This document shows, in pieces, positions 17,775 to 27,098 of a stretch of DNA of 64,000 nt. The translations under genes and the position numbers were made by a program. The notes under the pieces are model-generated. The model made no database searches. It had not been told where the DNA came from and saw nothing but the letters and a program-made list of their open reading frames with translations. Origin of the DNA: CAZTHM01 sp041946825 (lineage in GTDB: Bacteria > Acidobacteriota > Terriglobia > UBA7540). The DNA is taken from contig JBHGBD010000018.1 of the NCBI GenBank assembly GCA_041946825.1, positions 28,316 to 92,315 of the forward strand, given 5' to 3'. Position 1 is the first letter of the stretch; each line of letters starts with the position of its first letter.

Positions 17775-18182
17775 GAGGTGCAAGCCTCACCGGCAGATGC
17801 GGGCCACTTCGGGTGAGCGACAGCTTACGCCGCGCGTGCCGGCAAGTCAACGCGGTCCGCTGTGGCAGCGAGAACGTCTGCCGAAAGACTCATTGGAGCG
17901 CCGGTTCCAGGAGGGTGAAAAAGAGACGGTTAACACAGGTGGACAAAGCGGCAACTGCCGCATTCAGGGAAGCGAGTTCCGTCACTCCAAAGTGATGAAG
18001 TAATTCTTGGACGGCGCTGCGGGGCCCGTGATCATTTTATGTGGGCCTGCGACTTCCATGAGATTCTCGCGCTGCCGTGCTCTCCCTCCCTCAATCCGAC
18101 AATCAGGCCCCCGGCGTGATGCCCAGAAGCTTGTGTTAAACTTGGTCAGGGCATCCCTGGGCTTTAATATCCGGAGGGTTCA
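17775..18182. other. Divergent intergenic region
   Basis: The gap lies between the leftward kinase gene and the rightward sorbosone-dehydrogenase-like gene. It contains the kinase promoter (17822-17850). Upstream of 18183 there is an extended -10-like TGTTAAACT at 18134-18142. No open frame with a ribosome-binding site or further structure was seen. Confidence 0.5.
17822..17850 (-). promoter_or_regulatory. Promoter of the kinase/TPR gene
   Basis: On the minus strand TTGACT (17850-17845) and TAAGCT (17827-17822) are separated by exactly 17 bp. The -35 context GCGTTGACTTGC is identical to that of the second kinase gene at 57168-57179. Confidence 0.7.
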
Positions 18183-19979
18183 ATGCGATTGCGCCACTTG
18201 GCTGGTCTGCTCTTGTCGATCGTCGCTGTCCTCGCCGTGTATAGCGCGGCGAATTCGATGGTGTCGGCTCTGCATCAGCCCCGCCGTGCGGGAGAAACCG
18301 AGAGCCAGGCATGCCCTAACGACGACAGCGGTTTGCGGCTGCCCGCCGGCTTTTGCGCAACCATATTTGCTGACGACATCGGTCACGCTCGCCACATGGT
18401 GGTGGGCCCGAGTGGCGTCGTTTACGTAAATACCTGGTCGGGCGAGTATTACGGCAATGCCGCGCCCCATGCAGGCGGGTTCCTGGTAGCCTTGCACGAT
18501 TCTCGAGGCACGGGGAAAGCCGACGTGGTGGAGCGATTCGGTGAAACCGTGCAGAGCGGCGGAGCAGGTGGAACAGGCATCGGCATGTATAAGGGTTCGA
18601 TCTACGCGGAGATCAACGATCGAATCGTGCGATATTCACTGACCGGCGGGTCTATCGTGCCACAGGGACCTTCCGATACGATCGTCTCGGGATTGCCTTT
18701 GGGGGGCGATCATCCCATGCATCCGTTTATCATCGACCCCAAAGGGTCCATGTACGTCGACGTCGCTACGGCTACCAATGCTTGCCAGCCCCAAAATCGG
18801 ACACCCAAGTCGCCCGGCTCAGATCCGTGCACGGAACTGGTAACCCGCGGCGGCATCTGGGTTTATGATGCGAACAAGACAAACCAAGTCTTTTCGCCGG
18901 CCGAGCGGTTCGCCACGGGGATCCGCAACGCTGAGGGTTTTGCCATCGACTCCACCGGCCGCCGCGTCTTCGTTACCCAGCACGGGCGGGACCAACTCTA
19001 TTCGAATTGGCCTGATCTCTATAAACCAGAAGAAGAAGCCACCCAGCCGGCCGAAGAGTTGATGCTATTGAAGCGCGGGGGCGACTACGGCTGGCCCGAA
19101 TGCTACTACGACGCTCTGCAGCAGAAACTCGTTCTGGCGCCGGAATACGGCGGTGACGGCGGCAAGAAAGTGGGCCCTTGCGCGAACAAGATCCCTCCCG
19201 TGGCGGCTTTCCCTGCCCACTGGGGGCCGAACGCGATGGTGCTCTATGACCGGAAGCAGTTCCCGGCCCGCTACCACGGTGGCGTGTTTATCGCCTTCCA
19301 CGGTTCATGGAATCGAGCCCCGTATCCGCAAGGCGGCTACAACGTGGTCTTTCAGGGGCTGTCCGGCGACCAGGCATCAGGCCCGTGCGAAATCTTTGCG
19401 GACGGCTTTGCCGGGGCGATGAAAACTCCGGAAAAAGCCGAGCATCGTCCGAGTGGCCTCGCCGTCGGGCCGGATGGGGCGCTTTACGTTTCCGACGATG
19501 TGCGCGGAACGATCTATAGAATTGTCTATCGCGGGGGCTCGCCAGGCGGTGCCGCGAAGTTCACCCCATGCCCCACCCCCTCGGCTCCGGCCGGCGATCT
19601 CGCCGGCTCGGGCGCCAAGCCACCCGAGGGCACCCATCCGGAGGCTGGTTCCTCAACCCCCACGAGTCTTCACGTTCCCGAAGGAGCAACGCGTGAAATG
19701 GTTGCGCTGGGCGACCGCATCTATCACGGCCAGGCGGGCGGAGCATCTTGCGCGGGCTGTCATGGTGAGAGCGGTAAGGGTTCGCCTTTGGGCCCCGATC
19801 TGACAGATAACAAATGGCTGTGGAGTGACGGCAGTTATAAAGGAATCGCCAAAACTATCGTCGAGGGCGTGATGCGGCCTAAACAATACCGCAGCCCTAT
19901 GCCTCCTCGGGGCGCGGCACAACTCACGGATGAGCAGGTTTCGGCCCTCGCAGCGTTTGTCTGGGCCCTGAGCCATTGA
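18183..19979 (+). CDS. Sorbosone/glucose dehydrogenase-like beta-propeller fused to cytochrome c
   Basis: This 598-residue exported protein starts at an ATG preceded by GGAGGG. A hydrophobic signal or anchor covers residues 5-25. Residues about 45-450 form a beta propeller of the sugar/sorbosone dehydrogenase family (LPAGFCATIFADDIGHARHM, FIAFHGSWNRAPYPQGGYNV, RPSGLAVGPDGALYVSDDVR). A Pro/Ser-rich linker leads to a C-terminal cytochrome c domain with the heme motif C523-A-G-C-H527 and a likely distal Met in SPMPPRGAAQL. Related enzymes use PQQ to oxidise aldoses or aldehydes; the fused heme would pass electrons to the respiratory chain. PQQ dependence and substrate are inferred. No PQQ synthesis genes are in the window. 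Confidence 0.88.
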   Translation: MRLRHLAGLLLSIVAVLAVYSAANSMVSALHQPRRAGETESQACPNDDSGLRLPAGFCATIFADDIGHARHMVVGPSGVVYVNTWSGEYYGNAAPHAGGFLVALHDSRGTGKADVVERFGETVQSGGAGGTGIGMYKGSIYAEINDRIVRYSLTGGSIVPQGPSDTIVSGLPLGGDHPMHPFIIDPKGSMYVDVATATNACQPQNRTPKSPGSDPCTELVTRGGIWVYDANKTNQVFSPAERFATGIRNAEGFAIDSTGRRVFVTQHGRDQLYSNWPDLYKPEEEATQPAEELMLLKRGGDYGWPECYYDALQQKLVLAPEYGGDGGKKVGPCANKIPPVAAFPAHWGPNAMVLYDRKQFPARYHGGVFIAFHGSWNRAPYPQGGYNVVFQGLSGDQASGPCEIFADGFAGAMKTPEKAEHRPSGLAVGPDGALYVSDDVRGTIYRIVYRGGSPGGAAKFTPCPTPSAPAGDLAGSGAKPPEGTHPEAGSSTPTSLHVPEGATREMVALGDRIYHGQAGGASCAGCHGESGKGSPLGPDLTDNKWLWSDGSYKGIAKTIVEGVMRPKQYRSPMPPRGAAQLTDEQVSALAAFVWALSH

Positions 19980-20088
19980 GGAAAGCCGGATTCATTTAGT
20001 CACCCCCCGAGCCCGCGACGCCAAGTGACAGAATTCGTCCATAAAGGCTCACCTCGACGCCCAAAGCGTGCATTAGTTGTTGAAAAGA

Positions 20089-20163
<75 letters not shown>

Positions 20164-20183
20164 TTCGGGAGACTGACAAGAGC

Positions 20184-20213
20184 ACAATAACATGCTAAGC
20201 CGAGCGGCTGCAA
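20184..20213 (-). promoter_or_regulatory. Weak candidate promoter of tRNA-Gly
   Basis: TTGCAG and TATTGT with an 18-bp spacer lie about 20 bp upstream of the mature tRNA 5' end on the minus strand. Confidence 0.3.
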
Positions 20214-20232
20214 ACGTGGCAGGAGGGCTGCC

Positions 20233-22983
20233 CTATCCCCGCAACAGAATGCTCAGAGCGCGGTCCGGTTCGACGCTCAATTCCCGCTCGAAGGTGATTA
20301 CTCGCCTCTTTCCCTCTTGACGGAGCTGCACCGGCACCGACTGAATCCCCAGCATGGCAGAAGCCGTACGCGGCGCGGGCTTCACTGCCCCATTCACTAC
20401 CAAACTCGCGACGGCCATCGCTCCTTCGATGGCCTGAATCTCCACTCGCTGGTGTGCCGGCGAGAGGATCTGCGTGAGGCTTCCCCAGCCAGAGGGTAAA
20501 GTCCAAAACGAGCGGAAGGTGGATTCCTCCCGCTTGGAGCGGGACGGGAGTGACGGAGCGCGTGGCGTGAAGGTCACGCGCCGTTCCGCGCCGGCGTAAT
20601 GGAATCCGTTCAGAGCTACGATCAATGCCCAGCTCGACATGGCGCGCGCGTAGTGGTGTCCGCACTCCGGTTCGTTCCAGGGATTGCGTCGCTCGCCATC
20701 GTGCCGCCGTCGCGCCGTCTCGACGACCTTCACCGCCTCACTTAACATCCCTTCGAAGATTAGGTGCGCCGCAAACTGGTATTCCAGTCCAGTCCAAACC
20801 TCAGCGAAATACGGAAATGGAATCTCGGGCCGCTTGCCGCCGGGGTAACTCGCCACCAGCACTCCACCATCGTCGTTCAGGGCGTAGGTGCGTTGCACGG
20901 CTTCGTGATCGCTCAGGTCGGGTTTGTAGTTGTAACGGAAGATCGACTTCAAAGTCTTGCGCACGTTGGCTTCGTCAAGAAGATAGCCGAGGTCCGCGAT
21001 GTGCGCCATATATTGGCCGAGCAACTGGTCGATCAGGCAGGCTTCTCCCATCTGGTAGTCGGGCGCCTGGGGGTTCGCGCCGCCCATGCCCACGCGCAAT
21101 CCGGCGGCCACGTCTTCCGCGGCGCGGCCCATAACTTTCTGAACGTAATACTCGCCATTGAACAGATTCGCGTCGATCCACTTTTTGCCGCTTTCGAACA
21201 GCCGTTGATACTCGCTTGCAGCCTCATTGTCTCCGAGCGCCCGCGCCATTTCTTCTCCGGCCCGCAAGGCGCCCAAATACCAGACTCCGCACAGGGGGTT
21301 GGGGCCGTAAAACTCGACATCGTAGGTATTGTGCTGGACTCCTTCCGCCACACCGTCGCGGTCGCCGTCCCAGCCGTTCTTGATCCAGGCGAACTCGAGC
21401 GCCTTTTTCGCCTTCGGCCAGAGGCGCTTCAGCCATTCCGTGTCTCCGGAAAGCTGCCAGTCGCGGTAGAGCTTCATGATGCATCCCATCTGGCCGTCCG
21501 CCGCCGCCGACTGCCAGATTTTGAGGCCGTCGGGGAGATACGAGCGAAAACCCATCAGTCCGCTGTCCTCGGTGTTACGAAGAAACTCCGATTCTCGAAT
21601 GGAGCGTGCGAGCGAAGGAAACACAAACGCGGTGGCCTGTTCGTAATTCCAGACGTGCGTGCAGGTGCCGTGGCAGCACCCGCGCTGGTCGTTGCAGCCC
21701 TCGAAGGCATGGAACTCGCCGTCGGTGGTACGAAAGCAAGTGTTTGACCGCAGCGTCGAGAGGTTGCTCAACGCCGCGTCGAGAACCGCGGGGGGCAGCG
21801 TCGAAGACTCAACCAGCGATGCGAACTTCCGGGTACGCGCTTCGAGTGAAGGCAACTCTTTGGCGAGGTGCTGCGCGATTTCCCAGGCATCAGCGAATCG
21901 CTGGCAATAGTGGTTGCCCACAACATCCTTCTCGCGGCCTTCGGGAGCCGGCCAGCCGCAGCGCTCCGGCGTGCGGTTGGGGAAATACCAGGCGATGAAG
22001 AAGGTCACCACGGTTTCCCCGCCGGCGGGCACTGACTGCGTCGCTGCAATCGATCCGACGGGGTTCAAGGCCGGCGAATCGCTCGTGAGCGCCCCGTCGG
22101 CGGAAAAGTCGTCCCAGAATGTCAATGCGCCGTCCCACCACTGCGCTCGCTTCCAGCCGCGAAGATACGTGACGTTCTCGCGCGGTGCACCCAGGACGCC
22201 CAGGACCAGGCTGCCGTTGAGCGGATCAGCCAAGGCGATAATGGGATTGTTCATAAAGAGCCCCGCCACGCCGTCGTCTTCGCGAAATGTCGCCTGCTTC
22301 CCTTCTTTGCCGATAGGGTTCTGCAGACTGAACGCCAGCCCGACCCTGGCAGGCGATGCGCCGGGGTTCTGAACCGTGTAACGAAGGACCGCGACTGGCA
22401 AGCCTGACGCGTCAGCATCCACCGGAACGAGTGGGTTGAATGCTTCGAGACGTACCTTCACCGGGAGTTTGTCATCCGCGAAAGCGATGCGCGCGAACGG
22501 ATACGCGCCTTCGAACTGCGCGGAGCGGAGGCGCGGCAACCCCGGCACGTTGCTTGCACCCAGACCTGACTCGCCTTCATAGGGCGGCGCGATTCGCGCT
22601 TCGAGAACGCGTGCCACTGGCTTGCGGCCCTTGGCTTGGGCCCAGATGGCCGCAAAGCAATAGTCAGGTGAATTCCCTTTGTCAGGGCGATTGAAGATCT
22701 CCCAATCGCGCAATTGCCCGCGCCCGCCCAGCGAAATCGTCCCCGTGCCGATCCCTCCGAGGGGAAACGCAATCATCTTCAGTTGCGGGCCCGAGAATTT
22801 GCGCGGGTAGGTCACAGGTCCGCTGCGGTTTGCACCGGGTGGACTTGCAGCCTGCGTGCCATGCGAGGGAGCTTCTTCACCTGCGGCGAATAAACGGCCG
22901 GTCGTGGCGAACGCACCGCCCGCAGTCATCCGCTTCAAAAAATCGCGCCGCTGGTAACCGGCACCTTTGCGTTTGCTGGCCAT
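20233..22983 (-). CDS. Tat-exported GH116 family glycoside hydrolase (beta-glucosidase/glucosylceramidase-like)
   Basis: The protein has 916 residues from an ATG preceded by GGGAGG at 7-nt spacing; the frame is open upstream, but this start leads directly into a Tat signal (QRRDFLKRMTAGGAFATT, residues 11-28). The N-terminal beta-sandwich domain (about 60-400) starts with FPLGGIGTGTISLGGRGQLR. The alpha/alpha-barrel holds NTYDVEFYGPNPLCGVWYLG, whose Glu (near residue 557) corresponds to the family nucleophile, and a conserved segment GEACLIDQLLGQYMAHIADL. GH116 enzymes are retaining beta-glucosidases, beta-xylosidases or glucosylceramidases related to human GBA2. With the GH9 gene it could complete beta-glucan breakdown (inference). 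Confidence 0.92.
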   Translation of the reverse strand: MASKRKGAGYQRRDFLKRMTAGGAFATTGRLFAAGEEAPSHGTQAASPPGANRSGPVTYPRKFSGPQLKMIAFPLGGIGTGTISLGGRGQLRDWEIFNRPDKGNSPDYCFAAIWAQAKGRKPVARVLEARIAPPYEGESGLGASNVPGLPRLRSAQFEGAYPFARIAFADDKLPVKVRLEAFNPLVPVDADASGLPVAVLRYTVQNPGASPARVGLAFSLQNPIGKEGKQATFREDDGVAGLFMNNPIIALADPLNGSLVLGVLGAPRENVTYLRGWKRAQWWDGALTFWDDFSADGALTSDSPALNPVGSIAATQSVPAGGETVVTFFIAWYFPNRTPERCGWPAPEGREKDVVGNHYCQRFADAWEIAQHLAKELPSLEARTRKFASLVESSTLPPAVLDAALSNLSTLRSNTCFRTTDGEFHAFEGCNDQRGCCHGTCTHVWNYEQATAFVFPSLARSIRESEFLRNTEDSGLMGFRSYLPDGLKIWQSAAADGQMGCIMKLYRDWQLSGDTEWLKRLWPKAKKALEFAWIKNGWDGDRDGVAEGVQHNTYDVEFYGPNPLCGVWYLGALRAGEEMARALGDNEAASEYQRLFESGKKWIDANLFNGEYYVQKVMGRAAEDVAAGLRVGMGGANPQAPDYQMGEACLIDQLLGQYMAHIADLGYLLDEANVRKTLKSIFRYNYKPDLSDHEAVQRTYALNDDGGVLVASYPGGKRPEIPFPYFAEVWTGLEYQFAAHLIFEGMLSEAVKVVETARRRHDGERRNPWNEPECGHHYARAMSSWALIVALNGFHYAGAERRVTFTPRAPSLPSRSKREESTFRSFWTLPSGWGSLTQILSPAHQRVEIQAIEGAMAVASLVVNGAVKPAPRTASAMLGIQSVPVQLRQEGKRRVITFERELSVEPDRALSILLRG

Positions 22984-23242
22984 CGCAGAACCTCCCGCCC
23001 AAAGAATCCCCGGGGCCCGTCCGGCACTTATAGGAGAGCCCGCGAAAAAAGGCAAGCCGGTTCTTACTGGATCGCTCATAGGAGAAACCACCAAGGTCAT
23101 TTGCCCGGAACCGGCCTTAGGCCGCCAACCTGCCTCCCCGGGCGCCAATGCCACATCGATCGCGCGCAATATCCATGCGCTGCTGGTTTGACATCTCCAT
23201 CTGCGTCGACTACGCTTGAAAATGCGGGGATTAAGGGGCGCG

Positions 23243-24418
23243 ATGCGGAGAGTCTATCTGGACAACAACGCCACGACGCCCGTGGCGCCGGAAGTATTCG
23301 AGGCCATGAGGGGCTTCCTGCTCGAGGACTACGGCAACGCCTCGTCAATCCACTGGTTCGGCCAGCGGGCGCGCGCGGCGGTTGAGACCGCACGCGAAAA
23401 CGTGGCAGGGCTGATCAACGTGCGGCCGAGCGAGATCGTCTTCACCAGCGGCGGCACGGAAGCCGACAACGCGGCGATTGTCGGCATCGTCGAGGCGGCA
23501 AAGCTCGAAACCAAGCACGTTGTCACCACTGCCATCGAACACCACGCCGTGTTGCACACGGTGAAGTCGTTGGAGAAGCGCGGCGTTAAGGTCACCTTCG
23601 TGCGCGTGGGCTCGGACGGAATCGTCGATCCCGCTGACATCGAGCGTGCTCTGCGCCCAGAAACGGTGCTCATTTCCGTCATGCACGCCAACAACGAGCT
23701 GGGCACGATCCAGCCGCTCGAGGAGATTGGCCGTTTGGCGCGCGAGCGTGACATCTACTTCCACACCGACGCCGTGCAGTCGGTCGGCAAGATCCCCGTG
23801 GACGTGGAGAAGCTGGGGGTGGATCTGCTCTCGCTTTCCGCTCACAAGCTGCATGGGCCGAAGGGTGTGGGCGCGCTTTACGTGCGCAAGGGAACGATCC
23901 TGCGCCCTCTGCTGCACGGCGGGCACAGCGAGCGCGACCGCCGCCCGGGAACCGAAAACGTGGCGGGGATCGTCGGGCTCGGCAAGGCCGCGGAACTGGC
24001 GCGAGAGCGTCTGGCCGACGAAGCCACGCGTGTGGCGGCGCTGCGCGATCAACTTGAGGGAGGCATATTGCAAGGCGTGCCGCTCGTGTTGGTGAACGGC
24101 GACCGCGCGCGGCGCCTGCCCACAACCACGAACCTGAGCTTCGCGCACATCGAAGGGGAAGGCTTTGTGATTGCCATGGACCTGCGCGGCGTGGCGTGCT
24201 CCACCGGCGCGGCATGCTCGTCGGGCTCGGTCGAGCCCTCGCACGTGCTTTCGGCAATCGGCCGAACGCCCGAGCAGGCGCGTTCGAGCATCCGCTTCAG
24301 TCTGGGCCGGTTCACCACCGCCGAGGATATCTCGACCGCGCTCGAAATCATTCCCGCCGTCGCCGAGCGGCTGCGCAGCGTGTCGCCGCGGTTTAAGACA
24401 GTGATGAGTGACAAGTGA
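23243..24418 (+). CDS. Cysteine desulfurase (NifS/IscS family)
   Basis: This is a PLP enzyme that takes sulfur from L-cysteine as an enzyme-bound persulfide. The 391-residue form starts at the ATG at 23243 (MRRVYLDNNATTPV), preceded by AGGGG; an ATG at 23222 and a TTG at 23216 are alternatives. PLP Lys202 lies in LSAHKLHGPKG, and HHAVLH carries the ring-stacking His. The catalytic Cys325 is in ACSSGSVEPSHVLSA. mnmA follows 165 bp downstream, and IscS-type enzymes supply sulfur for that reaction, so tRNA thiolation is a likely job. The last codons and the stop lie inside the first units of a 7-nt repeat array. Confidence 0.95.
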   Translation: MRRVYLDNNATTPVAPEVFEAMRGFLLEDYGNASSIHWFGQRARAAVETARENVAGLINVRPSEIVFTSGGTEADNAAIVGIVEAAKLETKHVVTTAIEHHAVLHTVKSLEKRGVKVTFVRVGSDGIVDPADIERALRPETVLISVMHANNELGTIQPLEEIGRLARERDIYFHTDAVQSVGKIPVDVEKLGVDLLSLSAHKLHGPKGVGALYVRKGTILRPLLHGGHSERDRRPGTENVAGIVGLGKAAELARERLADEATRVAALRDQLEGGILQGVPLVLVNGDRARRLPTTTNLSFAHIEGEGFVIAMDLRGVACSTGAACSSGSVEPSHVLSAIGRTPEQARSSIRFSLGRFTTAEDISTALEIIPAVAERLRSVSPRFKTVMSDK

Positions 24419-24469
24419 CGAGTGACGGGACGAGTCGACAGTCGAAGATCGAAAGTTGAAAGCGAGGAA
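24400..24469 (+). repeat. Heptad repeat array, left arm
   Basis: Ten uninterrupted 7-nt units run in one register: AGTGATG, AGTGACA, AGTGACG (twice), GGACGAG, TCGACAG, TCGAAGA, TCGAAAG, TTGAAAG, CGAGGAA. The first units contain the end of the cysteine desulfurase gene, including its TGA stop. Confidence 0.8.
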
Positions 24470-24484
24470 CTCCACTGTTCCGGT

Positions 24485-24568
24485 GCAGCGACTTTGCGAC
24501 CTTCGACTATGGACTGTTGACTTCAGTCCCGCTTGCCACTTGCCACTCATCCCTAGCCACTCTTCGAG
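24485..24568 (+). repeat. Heptad repeat array, right arm
   Basis: Twelve 7-nt units in register (for example ACCTTCG, ACTATGG, ACTGTTG, then TGCCACT twice, CATCCCT, AGCCACT) run up to the mnmA ribosome-binding site. Read in reverse complement they resemble the left arm (AGTGGCA against AGTGACA), so the two arms could pair across a 15-nt spacer. Confidence 0.75.
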
Positions 24569-24583
24569 CCCAGGAGAGTTCGT

Positions 24584-25717
24584 TTGACTATCGCAGTCGC
24601 CATGAGCGGCGGCGTGGACAGCTCGACGGCCGCGGCGCTCCTAGCGGAGAACAACCCGGGATCGCTCGTCGGGCTGACCATGCAGCTCTGGAACCAGCGC
24701 CGGCTGCCCAGCCTGCTGGGCCTCGAGTCCGGCGCCGCCTTGCCCGGCCATGCCAGCGGGCGCTGCTGTTCGCTCGACGACGTTTACGACGCGCGTCGCG
24801 TGGCGGATTTCCTGGGCATTCCCTACTATGTCCTGAACTTCCAGGAACGATTTGAGAACGACGTTGTGCGTCCCTTTGTCGAGCGCTACCTTGCCGGCGA
24901 AACGCCCATTCCCTGCAGCTTGTGCAACACCGAAATCAAGTTCGAGAAGTTTGTCACGAGCGCGCGCGAGATCGGCGCCGAGCGCATCGCCACCGGCCAC
25001 TACGCGCGCATCCGCCGCGATGAGAAGACGGGCCGGCACCTGCTGCTGGCGGGCGTCGACCGCGGCAAGGACCAGTCGTACTTCCTCTTTGGCCTGACGC
25101 AGGAACAGCTTGCGCGGTCAATCTTTCCGCTGGGGGAATTGACCAAAGAGCAGGTCCGGGACATCGCGCGAGCAAGACAATTGCCCGTGGCAGAGAAGCC
25201 GGAGAGCCAGGAGATTTGCTTCGTCCCCTCGCGCAGCTATCGCGAATTCATCGAGGCTTACCTCACTGAGCAGGGGCAGGCGCTCGACGACCGCGCGGGC
25301 GAGATCGTCTCAACCGACGGACGCGTCATCGGGCAGCATCAAGGCGTGCATCACTACACTGTCGGCCAGCGGAAGGGCTTGGGAATGGCAGTCGGCGAGC
25401 CGCTCTACGTCATCGAGATCGACCGGGTCCGGAACCGCGTGGTCGTGGGCCGCGACGCGGAACTGTTCCGCCGGCGCTTCGTCGTCCGGGACGTGAATTG
25501 GATTCGGCCTGTGACCGAGGGCGAAACGTTCGAAGCCCAAGTCAAGATTCGCAACAAGCACATTCCAGCCCCGGCGCGCGTCGAGGCTCGAGCCAACGGC
25601 GAGGCCTCAGTCGGGTTCATCGCACCTCAGCGCGCCATCACTCCCGGCCAGGCGGCCGTCTTCTACGACGGTGACCAAGTCCTGGGCGGCGGGTGGATCT
25701 CCAAAGTGCTCGACTGA
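24584..25717 (+). CDS. mnmA: tRNA-specific 2-thiouridylase MnmA
   Basis: MnmA installs 2-thiouridine at position 34 of the Lys, Glu and Gln tRNAs using ATP and persulfide sulfur. The 377-residue frame starts at TTG 24584, with GGAG 7 nt upstream and no better ATG. The ATP PP-loop is MSGGVDSSTAAALL (residues 7-20). The catalytic cysteines are C114 (PCSLCNTEIKF) and C212 (SQEICFVPSR). The C-terminal region has the usual beta-barrel motif HHYTVGQRKGLGMAVGEPLY. The cysteine desulfurase upstream is the expected sulfur donor. It converges with the next gene. Confidence 0.96.
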   Translation: MTIAVAMSGGVDSSTAAALLAENNPGSLVGLTMQLWNQRRLPSLLGLESGAALPGHASGRCCSLDDVYDARRVADFLGIPYYVLNFQERFENDVVRPFVERYLAGETPIPCSLCNTEIKFEKFVTSAREIGAERIATGHYARIRRDEKTGRHLLLAGVDRGKDQSYFLFGLTQEQLARSIFPLGELTKEQVRDIARARQLPVAEKPESQEICFVPSRSYREFIEAYLTEQGQALDDRAGEIVSTDGRVIGQHQGVHHYTVGQRKGLGMAVGEPLYVIEIDRVRNRVVVGRDAELFRRRFVVRDVNWIRPVTEGETFEAQVKIRNKHIPAPARVEARANGEASVGFIAPQRAITPGQAAVFYDGDQVLGGGWISKVLD

Positions 25718-25742
25718 TTCTCACGAGTAGCCCCGGCCGTGA

Positions 25743-26537
25743 TCATGCCCGCCGCGGGCAGTTCCCGGCTCCCCCACGCGCCTTTACGAACTTCCACACC
25801 GCCGGCGCCGCTCGGCGCGCCGCCGCGCTGCGAATTAGCTCTTTGGCGAGGCTGCGGAAATCCTCCGGCCGGTCGACGTCCGCAAGCGGTTCAAGAATGG
25901 AGACGCAGAAGTTATTTTTCAGCAAATTGCGAAGAGTGTCGTCAAACGCGCGCGCCGTGCCCCAGCGGATGCGCGCCAACAGGCTCGGGCTCAGGCGCCG
26001 AAGGCCGATCAGGTAGTAACCGCCGTCAGGGCACGGGCCAAGAACCGCTTCCGCAACGCGCAACTCCGCCATCGCTTGGCGAAGGATTTTCGGAGCCAGC
26101 AGGGGCGAATCCGTCCCGATCACGACCGCGGCGGGATGCCCCCGCAGAAGCTGATGAAACGCCCGAGTCAGGCGCTCGCCCAGATCGCGTCCGCGCTGCG
26201 TCAGCAGAGTGAAATTCGAAGACGCTTGACGGTGAGCGGAATCGCCGCCGGCAAGAAAGAGATAGCGCGCGATGCGCCCGCGAAGCGTGCGCACTTTGCG
26301 CACCGCGTCGCTGAGCAGTGCGGCTTGGAAATCCGCGGCACCGCGCGCTCCGAGGAGAGGAATCAAGCGCGTCTTGGTGCGGCCCGGCGATGGGGCGCGG
26401 GCAAAGATGGCAACGGCAAGCGCCTTCCCCCGGGGTGAAATGGACTGGCTGATTCGAGAATGGTTGGACAAGGGGCGTCGCTGAGCAGCCACCCAGCCAC
26501 GGGAAAGTGCTTCGCGCGGTCTTGGCCGGGCGCTCAC
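25743..26537 (-). CDS. DUF2064/TIGR04282-type glycosyltransferase-like protein
   Basis: This 264-residue frame starts at a GTG; no ATG is available and the first 35 residues may be untranslated. The recognisable core begins at ALAVAIFARAPSPGRTKTRL and includes VVIGTDSPLLAPKILRQAM and LGPCPDGGYYLIGLRRL. These mark the GT-A-fold transferase-like family called DUF2064 or rSAM/selenodomain-associated transferase 1. Members are sometimes linked to arsenosugar or other modified sugar synthesis, but no radical-SAM partner gene is nearby. It is the last of four closely spaced leftward genes. Confidence 0.8.
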   Translation of the reverse strand: MSARPRPREALSRGWVAAQRRPLSNHSRISQSISPRGKALAVAIFARAPSPGRTKTRLIPLLGARGAADFQAALLSDAVRKVRTLRGRIARYLFLAGGDSAHRQASSNFTLLTQRGRDLGERLTRAFHQLLRGHPAAVVIGTDSPLLAPKILRQAMAELRVAEAVLGPCPDGGYYLIGLRRLSPSLLARIRWGTARAFDDTLRNLLKNNFCVSILEPLADVDRPEDFRSLAKELIRSAAARRAAPAVWKFVKARGGAGNCPRRA

Positions 26538-26550
26538 GTTGGGCGTTCTT

Positions 26551-27063
26551 TTAAATGAAAAGCTGCTCGTCCTGGGGCGCGTCGGTGATGCTGGTGGACC
26601 GGCGGCGCGAAAACAGGAATTCCAGACCCGAACGGACGCCCTTGACGACCGCCGAAACTTCGTTCAGCGGCGCCAGGACGCCGCGCTGCACGGTGTCGGC
26701 TGTGGTCTCGACTTTGACCACCAAGTCGCTCACCATCTGATCCACGCGCGCGATCTGCAGGCGGCTCTTGTCAACCAGCTCCGCCACCATGCCATCGACG
26801 TGCGTGGCGCGGTCGCGAAGCATGCGGCTGATTTCCGCCAGATTCGCGGCGATGTCCCGCACCGGCTGGCGCGAGCCGGAGAGAAGCTCATTGACATTCT
26901 CGGCCAGAGGATCGAGCCGCTGCTTGACATCGGCGCGGATGCCCGCGACCTCGCCGTTGATCTTCTTGATGGCAAGCCAGATGCCCACCATCGCGCCGGC
27001 CTGCATCAACACCGCCAGGGCAACCAGGACTAAGACCACACTAAGCGTAGAATCATTGGCCAT
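26551..27063 (-). CDS. Single-pass membrane protein, DUF948-like
   Basis: The protein has 170 residues. One N-terminal membrane segment (LSVVLVLVALAVLMQAGAMV, residues 7-26) is followed by a long helical region with heptad hydrophobics (about 35-150) and a polar tail. The pattern resembles DUF948/methyl-accepting-like small membrane proteins, which often sit beside YtxH genes in other bacteria. It lies 35 bp after a YtxH gene, suggesting one transcript with the two YtxH genes upstream. Function unknown; a role at the cell envelope is inferred. Confidence 0.72.
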   Translation of the reverse strand: MANDSTLSVVLVLVALAVLMQAGAMVGIWLAIKKINGEVAGIRADVKQRLDPLAENVNELLSGSRQPVRDIAANLAEISRMLRDRATHVDGMVAELVDKSRLQIARVDQMVSDLVVKVETTADTVQRGVLAPLNEVSAVVKGVRSGLEFLFSRRRSTSITDAPQDEQLFI

Positions 27064-27098
27064 TATTCAGCCTTCAGCGATTCGGTTGTCGAACTGGT

